From assembly GCF_047496725.1 (NCBI RefSeq), contig NC_132983.1, positions 9,399,001 to 9,463,000 of the forward strand: 64,000 nt of DNA. The letters are read 5' to 3'. Under the pieces are notes generated by a model, which was not told where the DNA came from, did not search any database, and saw only the letters and a list, made by a program, of their open reading frames with translations. Made by a program: the position numbers and the translations under genes. The stretch is from Anoplolepis gracilipes. Its lineage: Eukaryota > Arthropoda > Insecta > Hymenoptera > Formicidae. Of the stretch, positions 11,173 through 20,912 are shown in pieces. Each line of letters starts with the position of its first letter. The stretch's first letter is position 1.

Positions 11173-12791
11173 TCTTCTTTTTATGACACCATCTCCTTTC
11201 GAAGGTTGGCGATCCAAACAGCTAATATTGTTTTTGACACAGCAATGCGGAAGATTTCAATGGAAGAACAGTGGAACCACCTTCTGATGTCCTTTAGCTA
11301 GGAATTTTGACGTCTGCCAGTGGATCTTTTCCCTTCTATTTTTCCTCCGATGACTAGCCTCAACAATTCGTACCTTTCGCCCCGCATGATGTGCCCGACG
11401 TACCTCGTCTTTCTCTCCCTCACTGTGAGCATGAATTCCTTTTGTTTTCCCATACGGTTTAGAATTTCCTCATTGGTCACTCTTTGAACTCAGGATATTC
11501 TGAGAATGCAACGGTATAGGTACATCTCAAAAGCATCAATTTTCCTTTCTGTAACTAGGTCAAGAGTCCAACTTTCACAACCATATAACAAAACGGAGAA
11601 GACGTAGCATCTCAACATACGAATCCTTAGTGTTAAGCTTAGGTCCGATCTCGCAAACAACTTCTTCATGCCGATGAAAACCCCTCTGGCCTGCTCTATC
11701 TTTGATTTTATTTCCCTTTTTGGATCACACTGATCGGTGATAATAGTTCCTAGATATTTGAAGTAAGAAACTTGTTTCACGTTGTTTTCATTAATGATAA
11801 GAGTAGCTTGCATCGGAGCTTTTGTGAAAACGAGAACTTTGGTTTTAGCGGTATTGATAAGGAGCCCGAATCTTTCGCTATGTTTGACAATGCGATTCAT
11901 CATGATCTGTAAGTCCCGCATATTGTCAGCCAGCACGACCGCATTATCGGCATACCTCAGATTGTTAATTGTCTTGCCATTTATTTTTATTCCACCGTTA
12001 ACTCCATTCAGTGCTTCTTTGAAGATAGCCTCAGAGTAAATATTAAACAGAAGGGGCGACAGGACGCATCTCTGTCGTATACCCCTCCTGATCCGCACCG
12101 CCTCCGAAACCACCCTCCAGCTTGACTTGGGCGATTTGTTGCCAATAGAGGTTTGAAATAATCTGTATTTCACCTCTGTCAATGCCCGTTGCCATAAGGA
12201 TTTCTATCATCTTCAGATGCTTAATATAATCGAAACCTTTCTTATAGTCAATCATGCAGACGAAAAGACTGACATTCATGTCCCTGGATCGCTGGATAAG
12301 GACATTTAAGGAGAACAGCGCCTCGCGAGTGCCCAGACCATTTCGGAATCCGAATTGGGTTTCGTCAAGGTGTGATTCGCATTTCCTGTAAATTCGAGTG
12401 TGAATTATTCTTAGGAATATTTTAAGCACATGTGATCATCTTATAGTCATCACAATGCGAGGCACGGCTCCTTTTCGACAAGATAATAAATGTTAACTTC
12501 AATCAGTCTGAAGGAATAACTCCTGATTCGTTAGATGTCATTAAAAAGAGAGGTTAGGAGCTTCAAGCCTCCCTCGTCCTGTTCAGCAATTAGTTTTACG
12601 ACTTCTGCATGCACTTCATCTGGGCCTGTGGCCTTTGCGTTCTTCTGCGCCTTTATCGCATGTATGACTTCACTTTTAGTTACTTCGGGACTTTTTTCAT
12701 TTATATGATCGTCCGTTTCCGGTGGTTCCCTCGGTCGATTGTCATTATAGAGGTCCTCTACGTACTCTTTTCACCTTTGAACCTTTGCTTC
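11173..12791 (-). mobile_element. RTE-like non-LTR retrotransposon, inserted antisense
   Basis: It consists almost entirely of reverse-transcriptase coding sequence on the minus strand (next entry) and interrupts the 3' UTR of R1-like copy 2: gagttctcgcttct on the left and gaattcccactcct on the right look like a diverged target-site duplication. It is 5'-truncated; the endonuclease is absent. Confidence 0.7.
11181..12791 (-). pseudogene. Reverse transcriptase (RTE/BovB-like), broken
   Basis: Reading from 12791 down: an N-terminal RT part (NAKATGPDEVHAE, about 12620), then after stops and a frameshift the fingers/palm segment (ETQFGFRNGLGTREALF, about 12360) with VCMIDYKKGFD, the conserved RGIRQ.CVLSPLLFN motif (about 12070) and the catalytic box YADN near 11940. 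The canonical box is YADD, so the second Asp is lost. The thumb continues to 11490 (VSYFKYLGTIIT, LLYGCESWTL). A last frame at 11480-11298 (RKTRYVGHIMRGE) and a TAA at 11181-11183 complete it. Several frameshifts and stops are present. The family, RTE-like, is assigned from these motifs. Confidence 0.75.
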
Positions 12792-12864
12792 CAATCCCAG
12801 AATTCCCACTCCTCGGGGGATGCGTAAAGCATTTCCTGACGTAAAAAAAAGGCCGGCGCTTGTT

Positions 12865-13055
12865 GTTTATTAAAAAGTTATTTATTATACAAAAAATGTA
12901 TAATGAACAATATAATTTTTGGACACCATATGTCCATGCTTTCGTATTATATTGTTATATTGTATCGCTGAGAATAGTAAGTCGTCTTTATTTATCTTTT
13001 TTACTGAAATTTTACTTTTATGTTCGTGACATTTCTTGTAAATAAGTAAATAATA
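12865..13055. other. Inner part of the TIR element
   Basis: Continues the tttattaaaaagtta sequence seen near the other copies of this TIR element. AT-rich, without a supported gene. Confidence 0.4.
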
Positions 13056-13642
13056 AAGAGGCAATAGGAGCGAGGAGATGTGAATATAAAATTGTAAGTT
13101 TTTTATATATAGATGATATGTCGCAATTGTATTGACTTTAAGTACATTAGTAACATTCTATAGAATGACGGAAATTACAATAAAGATTTGAACGTTTCGA
13201 TTCATGTTTTGAATCCTCTTCAGCATAATATATAAATTAAATAAATGAATTATAAATAAAATCGAAATTAATGATTAAACATCGCATAATAAAAGCGTAA
13301 GACATGTGTGAACATAAAATCCGTGATCGTATTCGCATGATTAAAAGGATCACTGCCTCAGAACCGCTGTACATATTTATCGCATGTTAGTTGTATAAAT
13401 TACATATATATAAAACGATCCAACTTATTCGGCTCTTTTTTTGTACGGCTTGCATAATAATCCCGCGAGGCAATTCTCCGAGGTTTCCAGACCGAGGGAG
13501 GTATGCAGTTAGATTGAGGGGTTAAGTAGGATATGCACTCCGTTTGTATGTTGTTGAATCTATAGTATATATATCGCGACAATTGATGTTTTAACGTGTG
13601 GATATGTCGATGGTACAGATCTATTGCCTCTTTATTATTTAC
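13056..13642 (-). repeat. Penelope-type terminal repeat, solo
   Basis: The ends are inverted: aataataaagaggcaatag at 13051-13070 and its complement at 13611-13632. The interior is related to the repeat inside the giant palindrome (46737-47230): both carry the same hammerhead-like block and a ctccgaggtttccagac / ctcggaggtttccaagcc segment. Penelope-like elements carry such terminal repeats (pLTRs). No RT is attached here, so it is a solo repeat or a remnant. Confidence 0.55.
13190..13223 (-). ncRNA. Hammerhead-like motif (degenerate)
   Basis: On the minus strand: CTGAAGAG, stem II GATTC/GAATC around a 7-nt loop, then GAAACGTT. This matches the two conserved hammerhead boxes (CUGANGA and GAAA) except for one extra G before stem II. 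The flanking stem I is poor here, so this copy is probably inactive. Confidence 0.45.
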
Positions 13643-13765
13643 TTATTTATTAATCGGAGCTCTTTATATAATTTTATTATTTCTTGTAAACTTGAAATTC
13701 TTTTGAGGACAATAATGAATCGTACTTTCAATGGATTTATTAATTTAAATGTGATACATTGAATG

Positions 13766-13945
13766 CGCGGGCGGGGGAGAGACTCCGTTCTTCCCGCTGC
13801 ACCCCCATTCCACAAAAAAACTAACTCAACCCAACCTGTGTCTGAGATATATAATAGATTTTGTTTCGTAACACGTTAGGTTAGTTAGTTTTTTGTGCGG
13901 TGGGGGTGTAGAGGGAGGGGCTCCGCCCCTTTTCCGCCCACGCTT
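13766..13945. repeat. Small GC-rich palindrome
   Basis: The sequence ggggagagactccgttc... ttttttgtgc pairs with the inverse of 13880-13945, where ttttttgtgcggtgggggtg leads into ggctccgcccc. It includes aactaactcaacccaacc and its mate ggttagttag, both close to TTAGG. Non-coding. Confidence 0.6.
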
Positions 13946-14153
13946 GTACTGTAAAGTCATTATACATTGTTAAATATTACTTTACTTTTGACAAAAACAA
14001 AAAATTACATCTCATTTTTCAAACTTTTTTATTAATAACTTTTTAATAAACAACGAACGCTAGCTATAACCTTTAGAACCTTACTTTAGGGTCATGACCT
14101 TGATAATATATGTTAAGGTCATTGACATCAGGAGGTGGTCCGTTGTTTTGTAT

Positions 14154-14954
14154 TGTAACGATGCCACCCTTTCGTTATCCGGTCAAACAACCACCGGAAG
14201 TCCGCCGCTGGACGACTACCGGTCGAGCAAAAGCGGAGGCGCTGAGCGCCTTTTTAAACGTCTCATAGAGCTCGCCAGGCTGACGAGAGCACGCTCGACA
14301 CGCGCGGAAGCCAGGCTTCTCCGCCGAATACCTCCGATCAGAGCCGAACGGGAAACATACCGAACCGCACCAACCTGAGCCGATAGACCACCGAACTCCG
14401 ACAATTTGCGGAGTCCGGAAAGAGGGGGATCGAATTCCGCTATTTAATGAGCAAGATCCAAAGCTAAAGCACCAGATCTGACTGAGATCAGTAGGGAGCG
14501 AGTTCGCACCTCCGAAATCTCGATTCCGATCCTTAGAACGCCGACAGCAAGCAAACCTCAGGGTGGACGAGTTCGCCGCCTCCGTGGTGATTTCGCGACA
14601 TCGCTAGCACACGGCTTTCCCTTCCGTACCTAGAATACGGGGTGGACGAGTTCCCAGATTCTCCCTAAATCTAAATCATCTTAAAAGATCATGAATCCTC
14701 CGACCGTACGAATACCGCGATATAATCGCCATTAATACGCATCGGTAACCGCACCCACTGAGGGTTGAGCCGATCATACTAATCCATACACAAAATCAAT
14801 ACCATTTCCCCAGTGACCGGCCAAGCACCGCTCCTTAGCCGACGGATCGCGCGCAGCCAAGAGATCCCGTGTAGACTCGCGCCGTAAATTGGAACGAAAT
14901 TTCGATAACACGTCTTGAAGTCCCTCGCTTATACCACACACACACACACACACA

Positions 14955-14990
<36 letters not shown>

Positions 14991-14994
14991 TACA

Positions 14995-15042
<48 letters not shown>

Positions 15043-15268
15043 CACACATACACACACATCCACATACGCGCACAACCATATACCCACACCCGCGGACACA
15101 CAAAATGTACACGCCTCACATACCCACACAATCATTGTACTATTACAGACACACAATAAACACAATTAATACAGAAAAATTCATGTCTCACATCTCTTAC
15201 CCGACACTACCGAATCCTGGCCCAGACTGACCACTCCTTGAGCGTTCTCGAAGGTGGACAGTGTTACA
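14154..15268. repeat. Possible solo LTR
   Basis: A GC-richer block that begins TGTAACGATG and ends CAGTGTTACA. This TG...CA pair with a 6-bp inverted TGTAAC/GTTACA is typical of Gypsy-type LTR ends. It sits right at the end of the TIR element. No matching second LTR, primer-binding site or gag-pol was found in the window, and no clear target-site duplication is visible. It contains the CGCA microsatellite. Confidence 0.35.
14935..15050. repeat. (CA)n/(CGCA)n microsatellite
   Basis: A run of CACA then CGCA tetranucleotides. The stop-free frames on both strands (Thr/His/Ala and Val/Cys/Arg repeats) are by-products of the repeat. Confidence 0.9.
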
Positions 15269-15695
15269 GCATAATTACCACATTTTTTATATTTACATTT
15301 TCCTGACTGCTGCTGTTACTTATTTTTGTGAAAATATTTTTTCGGGGAATAAAATGCTCTTCTAAAGATAGAAGCATCTCAAAATACCAAAGACTTGGAA
15401 TATAAATCTGAAATGGATGGAGAAGGTAAAATTTCGATTTTTGAAAGTAATAAAAATAAATGGAAATTAATAATATAATATTTATATCGTCTAGTCCACT
15501 TCCAATTTTTGTAGATTCTTTCCTTTTATTTTCCGCATTAAATATATTCCTTAAAGAATGCATTTTATTTATGAACTTTTTCATTTCTGTATTGGGCCGT
15601 ATTTTTTTTACTTCATTAATAATTCTTGTAAAAGCTTCATTATGTAAATGTTTATTGTGATAATTTTGATGTTTTGTAACATAGCGTGTAGACAA
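15269..15695 (-). pseudogene. MADF-like domain fragment
   Basis: The product from 15695 has the helical pattern of a MADF/Myb-SANT DNA-binding domain: AFTRIINEVKKIRP...MHSLRNIFNAENKRKESTKIGSGLDDI, then after about 25 unrelated hydrophobic codons PSLWYFEMLLSLEEHF. In this family SG-x-LDDIY joins directly to x-PSLWYFEML, so the 25 codons look like an intron. It ends in a good acceptor (ccatttcag at about 15420) but lacks a GT donor. MADF proteins occur as host regulators and as the accessory ORF of PIF/Harbinger elements; which this is cannot be told. The first part of the domain is missing upstream. Confidence 0.5.
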
Positions 15696-15699
15696 CAGC

Positions 15700-15913
15700 T
15701 GATCGCAGCGAGCGCCTCGCGTAATCGCCCGCGTCGAATAATGAGTTGCGCCGCTCCTGCCTACCGCCTGTAGGCGTGCCGTAATTCACTACCTATTTTC
15801 TCTTATAATTTAAAAACTAAGCTTCAGATAAAATTTTGCCAAAGGAAAAATCGTCTCAGAATTTATTCAGGAATACGACATTTCAAGGACAAACGGTTGT
15901 TTTGAATCACCCT
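15700..15913. repeat. Half of a palindromic element Fb-A
   Basis: The right arm of Fb-A: aactaagcttcagataaaattttgcc, then a segment with aaatcgtctcagaatt and ttgaatcaccctgcatata. It matches the right ends at 27690-27880 and 60600-60711. The left half is absent. Confidence 0.7.
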
Positions 15914-15915
15914 GC

Positions 15916-15965
<50 letters not shown>

Positions 15966-16002
15966 ATATATGTATATATATGTATATATATATATATATG
16001 TA

Positions 16003-16040
<38 letters not shown>
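15914..16040. repeat. TA/TGTA-rich microsatellite
   Basis: Mixed TA and TGTATA units. Open frames here (Tyr/Ile repeats) are by-products. Confidence 0.9.
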
Positions 16041-16045
<5 letters not shown>

Positions 16046-16124
16046 AGACATTTTTTCTTAGATTTTCATTCTCTATCGAATGGCATTGAGCGTATGCAAC
16101 ACTTTTTTAACACCCTGTATATGT

Positions 16125-18769
16125 ATATGTATATAATTTATCACATGGTCATCTCTTGTCCCGAATTTTGAAATCAGTAGAAATATTTAAAATGTTTTGT
16201 AACAAAAATATTCTGCTGTTATATAAATGATGATAGCGAAAAGAAGATTGAAAAATAGAAATTAAAACTTATTTTTGTTATATTTTTAATTTAAATATGT
16301 AATATTTCTGTTATTATCATATTAAATAATTTTAATATGTAATTTTGGTTAGAGTATTAAATATTATAATCTTTTATGTAAAAATAATAATTAATTAAAT
16401 AATGTATTTGATTTAAAAATAATAAAACATATGTCAAATTACTATTTTTATTTTTTTTAACCTGTTCTATCAAATCAAATCAGTTGGCCAATTTTTCATG
16501 TAAATAGTATAAAGCAAGGTTTATTCTCAATTTTTTTGCAAGAGAGTAACATATCGAAAAGTTCGTTTAAAAGAAAATCCTTAAAAAAAATCTTTATTTT
16601 TTTATGCTTTAATATATTACATTGACATTTGAGAAAAATATATAATATTCTTTTGATGATTCTCTTTATGCATGTTTGTTTTCGTTCAATCATCTGTAAC
16701 CGTTCGTGAGATAAAATATTTTAATTTTCCAAAATCATTTCTGTACATCCTAACGGAGAGATCTCGGAAACTAAAACGTTGCATAAAGCATTTAAATTTA
16801 CTTATTATAAGTTACTATCACATATCCACTAGATTAGATTATCTTCGGGGACAAATTTACCATGCTTATTTCGTTGTGACGTCCTAACGGTATGTAACAT
16901 CTCGATGATAAACTAATAGTTACTAAGTGAGAAGATTTGTGTCCATCTAACAAGAGTAAGATTGAAGTAATTTCATTCTTATTAACATTTAGGTGATAAA
17001 AATTATTTTTTTTATCGTTTTGTTCTTGATTATCAAATTCAGTGCATCTTTCTTCATACATTATTTTAGTAAAATATTATTCAGATTTGTTCCAAAATTT
17101 GTTGACGTTATTTAATGTCAATTTCTGATCATGGATTTCTTATGTCATTGATATCGATACTAGTAAATTATAATCTTTTATTTGAGATTGTTGACATACA
17201 TTTTCTTCATTTAAATGTACAATATTCTCTTTCTTTGGGACTAATATATTCGGTGTTTCAGTTGTATCATTAATGTGTAACGCTGAATTTTATCATTAAT
17301 CTGTTTCTAAAGAATCATATTTTAATTATTTTATCGCTATATAAATAAATAAATGCGTATAATTATTATAGGAAAATGTTGTAATTATAAATTAAAAGTC
17401 TTGAATAGTAAAGACGAATAATGAACAATAATGTCTTATTGAAAAACATTACAAAGCTTAGCAGGTTCTTTATCTTTTGTGCAATAAAAATAAGATAATG
17501 ACCGTGTTAAGAACTTTTAATTTTATTAATTAAGAATTGCGGCAATAAAATTCACATGAGCTAAAATTAGGGTGAATAATCATATTTTATAAATTATATT
17601 TCATTATATTAAATTATATTAAATTTTAATCATGCATCAAAAAGGAATATAATGAAAAATTATGAAGACTAATGAAATAATGTTATATTGGAGACAAAAA
17701 AATTTTCGTTTTTCGTTAGGCAGTTAAGCTTTATCGTCTTATCTGCCAACTCTTTAATCTTTCAAAATCGAGGAACTGCATACAGCTTCTACGATCGATA
17801 TTTTGACAGGCTAAGGGGAGCATTTGAAATTCCATAGGTCTGCTCCCCCACCACGACCGGGCTAAGAAGGACCAAGACCCATAGTCAATTTATGCACGAA
17901 GAACGCAGTAGTTTTTCCACCGTCTCCTAATTAACACGTTCCACTCTTTGTCTCTAATTTGAATTAAATTCACTTTGTATTATTTCTTGAATTGTTTTTA
18001 TAGTTTATTATATTCCTTTGTATCTCTAAGTTTATAATCGTAGCTTATAGTATCGATTTCTAATTGATAAAATATAGTAAAATATAGTATTAAATCAAAC
18101 ATATAAGGAGTTGAAGGCAACCTCATATTATCCAACATCTATCTGGGTCTCATAGGCGCCTTTAAAATTAAGGGAAAGAATTCATTAATTTTCTCTGATA
18201 GAATTTGGTAAGTAAAAATTAAATTGTGTTTTTTTTATAACAATAGATCACTATCTCTGATATCCCAAAATAAGGAGGATTATCAATTGTTACGTTACTT
18301 GAATATTTCCTAAAATTCTCGATTATTTTTACCATCGGACATAACACCGCTATACCCTTTCTACTTTAAGTCTTTATCCATTGAGTATGTAATGATAGAT
18401 ATCAAAAGGCATTACTACTTTAAGTTAGCTAAGATTAATTTTGTGTTATAAAAGTAAAATTTTTTTTTCTTTGTTTACTTCCTGAGATTTCACACAATAA
18501 TAAAATATATTTTGTAAAAGATAAGTTATAATGTTGATTTACTTTGTATATAGCTTTTAACACTCTTTTAATTCCTCTAAAATATGTTAACACAATTTAG
18601 AATAAAAATACTATTTTTATTTTTTATTTAAAGTAAAATTAATTTTCCATGTACTTTTTTAACAAATTTTCTCTCTCTCTCTCTCTCTCTCAAAGTATAT
18701 AATTTTCATAAATTATCTCAGTATCTTGATATCTATTAAAAACAAAAGTGTCCGTATATATACCTATAT
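16125..18769. other. AT-rich spacer; one dispersed repeat copy
   Basis: No coding region was recognised over 2.6 kb. 16736-16872 is the inverse copy of the repeat at 7265-7405. A slightly GC-richer patch at 17800-17930 has no RNA fold or frame that I could identify. A short CT run lies at 18667-18692. The N- or C-terminal exons missing from the OR genes were looked for here and not found. Confidence 0.45.
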
Positions 18770-19197
18770 ACAGGGTGTCCCATAATTTGCGAACCACCTG
18801 TCAAGTGCAGGTAGAGTAGGTTAAACTGAGTAAAAAAGTTATGTACCATTTTGCAATTTTCGCAATAGTTAATGAAATATTAATTATAAGAAATCAGCCA
18901 ATCGGCGCCCGGCAGGAGCGCGCGGCACGAAGAAGCCTTCCACTGTTACTTGATACTAGACGCGCCGACAATGTGTCTATGTGTTATGTGACTATGTGTG
19001 TGACTCTTCAGGTTGTCAATGCAGAGCGTTCCTCCCACCGCTTCGTCGGCGCGTCTAGTATCAAGTAACAATGGGAGGCTTTTTCGTGCCGCGCGCTCTT
19101 GCCGGGCGCCGATTGGCTGATCTCTTATAATTAATATCTCATTAACTATTGCAAAAATTGCAACATGAGTGGTTCGCGAATTATGGGACACCCTGTA
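18770..19197. repeat. Palindromic element Fb-B, 428 bp
   Basis: It starts acagggtgtcccataattt and ends attatgggacaccctgta. The arms pair over most of their length (cggcgcccggcaggagcg at 18903, its complement at 19095; acttgatactagacgcgcc at 18948, its complement at 19046). The arms meet around a short asymmetric centre near 18985. No coding region. Confidence 0.85.
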
Positions 19198-19720
19198 TAT
19201 AGTATATAAAAGAACGACTAATACATAATAGGTCATTGAGTTTTAAAACTTTATATAACATAATACACATTTCAATCTCTTCTAAAATGACAAATAGACT
19301 TACCTTTAGCATGTAAACAGAAAAAAATTATGTTAACTTACAATTAGTTTGTTTCTATATACAGGGTATTCGGAAAATCGCTCGCAGTACTTTGGGAAGA
19401 TTTGGGACTTAAAAAGAAAGAAAAGCTATAAATATAGGTCAGAAAATAAGTCGTTTCTGAGTTATAGCCACTTTTATTAAAAACATTTAAGCCAGCTAAA
19501 AACTAAAAACATCGTATTTACAAATATTGAAAAATTGAAAAAGAAATTAAAAAATAAAAAGGCGATTCTTCCGAAATCGGCCATGCTCCAATTTCGTTCA
19601 AACTTTATAAATAGGTTCCTTTTGGATAAAAAAGAAGTATGCTAGAAAGATTTTTGCCGACTCAAAGGTTAAGCAACTTTTTTTATCATTTTTCTAATTT
19701 TTATACAAATTAATGGTAAA

Positions 19721-19860
19721 TATTTAGAATAACAGACCACCCATGTCAATGACCTTGACATATGTTATTAAAGTCATCACTCTAAGTAACCTTCAAAAGG
19801 TTTTAGTCGGCGCTCATTGTTTATTAAAAAATTATTAACAAAAAGTTTAGAAAATATAGA
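19721..19860. repeat. Half copy of the TIR element of 8.5 kb
   Basis: gaccacccatgtcaatgacc ... tcggcgctcattg then tttattaaaaaatta matches the left end at 8518-8585 plus the inner sequence at 12852-12880. It shows the intact junction into which the R1-like elements inserted at the other locus. Confidence 0.6.
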
Positions 19861-20091
19861 GTAATTATTTACTATAGGGGATCATAAATAGGACATAATT
19901 TTCTTACCTCATATATATTTAATAAAGCGGATTTATTTATTTAGATGTATTAAATCAATCGCGTGAGTGGAGTGAGACAACATGTAAAAAAAAATTACTT
20001 TAAATTACTTACACCTCGCTGATGACGACCTTGATATCCGATAATGATCTTGTAGAAAGTACACTCCTAAGTAAAACGCGTGCTTTGAATT

Positions 20092-20400
20092 TTGCATGGA
20101 ATAATATAAATATAAGCTAGGGAATATTTTCATTACATACACACACACAGACGGGGGGGGGGGTGCAAGGGGGACCTTCGGCTCTTCCTTCCGCACCCAC
20201 CCCGTTCACCTCGCTTTGCGTGGAAAATTGCAAATTCATGTGAACTTTGCTTTGTCTTGCAACGTATATGCGAAGCGATGTGGACGGGGCGGGTGCGGAA
20301 GGGGGGGCTGAAGGCCCCCTTGCACCCCCGCCCCCGTGTGTGTGTGTGTATGTGTATATGTATAGCCTGTATTCTTTCGTATTGTTCACTGAGAATATGG
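20092..20400. repeat. Palindromic G-rich element with GT/CA ends
   Basis: The left side has a CA run, a G-run and ggtgcaaggggg; the right side (20285-20350) has cccccttgcaccccc, a C/G-run and a GT run, in inverse order. The inner text tcgctttgcgtgg pairs with ggacggggcg-flanking sequence only loosely. It is the same family as the cores at 7755-7900 and 61640-61735. Non-coding. Confidence 0.6.
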
Positions 20401-20589
20401 TCGTAAAGAGGAACATTTTAGTCATTATTTAGCAGAGTTTATATTTAAAAAGAGATTTGATTTTGAAAAACGATTAGATGCTTTTTTCGAAGTAATGGCT
20501 ATTAAGTATCCTTAAAGTGAAAATGTAAATGAATAAATGAAATAGATTAAATAAAATTATACAATATACAATATAAGATACTAAAATAC
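20401..20589. other. AT-rich spacer before the Penelope-like element
   Basis: No gene or repeat was recognised. Confidence 0.4.
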
Positions 20590-20590
20590 A

Positions 20591-20798
20591 ACTACCATGG
20601 TGACATCATAGTAAATAACTAAAATAATGTAATATCATTTTTGACAATCAATTCTAGACTTGAAAAGGACCTAAACCAAAGATCGAAACGTCGTCGATTG
20701 TTAACTGATTAAAGACTCAATAAAGCTTATCAACCAGTTTGGTCGAACAATAATTACACTCAATTAATTTCATCACTGGTGACATATAATTTTATCAA
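20591..20798 (+). repeat. Penelope 5' terminal repeat (pLTR)
   Basis: Nearly identical to 23450-23657 apart from a few substitutions and a small indel near 20636. It contains the hammerhead-like motif (next entry). It is a direct repeat, not inverted. Confidence 0.85.
20643..20702 (+). ncRNA. Hammerhead-like ribozyme motif in 5' pLTR
   Basis: In order: stem I strand CAATC with a bulge and GAC; box TTGAAAAG; stem II GACC/GATC around a 9-nt loop; GAAACGTC; stem I return strand GTCGATTG. Stem I pairs as GAC/GTC plus CAATC/GATTG. The expected cleavage would follow GUC. The canonical box is CUGANGA: here C3 is U and G8 is A, which keeps the 3-8 base pair, and there is one extra G. One mismatch weakens stem II. 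Hammerhead motifs in Penelope-like elements are established in the literature; activity of this one is unknown. Confidence 0.5.
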
Positions 20799-20912
20799 TT
20801 TATACGCACTTGGACCTCAGAATGGTGCTTGAAAAGAGTAAGTTTTTTTCAAACGGTTACTAAATAATACGGGAGTAACAACACACATCTCTTAAAATCA
20901 TGGATTCTCACC

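Larger units (their letters stand above)
10501..12850 (+). mobile_element. R1-like retrotransposon, copy 2, 5'-truncated and split
   Basis: It begins within the 3' part of ORF2. Its 3' UTR runs to 11172, is interrupted by the antisense RTE-like insertion, and resumes at about 12793 with the same tail as copy 1 (gggatgcgtaaagcatttcc then acgtaaaaaaaa). The flanks ggtcggcgctcgtt (10494-10507) and ggccggcgcttgtt (12851-12864) look like a 14-bp target-site duplication with two mismatches. Confidence 0.7.
8511..14151. mobile_element. TIR element filled by nested retrotransposons
   Basis: The sequence at 8518-8585 (gaaccacctcccgatgtcaa... gtaaggttctgaag) returns in inverse complement at 14060-14145, so these are terminal inverted repeats of one element. 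A half copy of the same end lies at 19721-19860 and fragments lie near 43830 and 51065. Its inner sequence (tcggcgctcgttg, then tttattaaaaagtta) is visible at 10497-10508 and 12852-12880, so the retrotransposons between are insertions into this element. No transposase of its own was recognised, and its superfamily is unknown. Confidence 0.6.

Noticed and set aside
14774..15169. Several 78-112-codon frames over the CA/CGCA repeat
   Set aside because: Microsatellite-derived frames on both strands with no domain.
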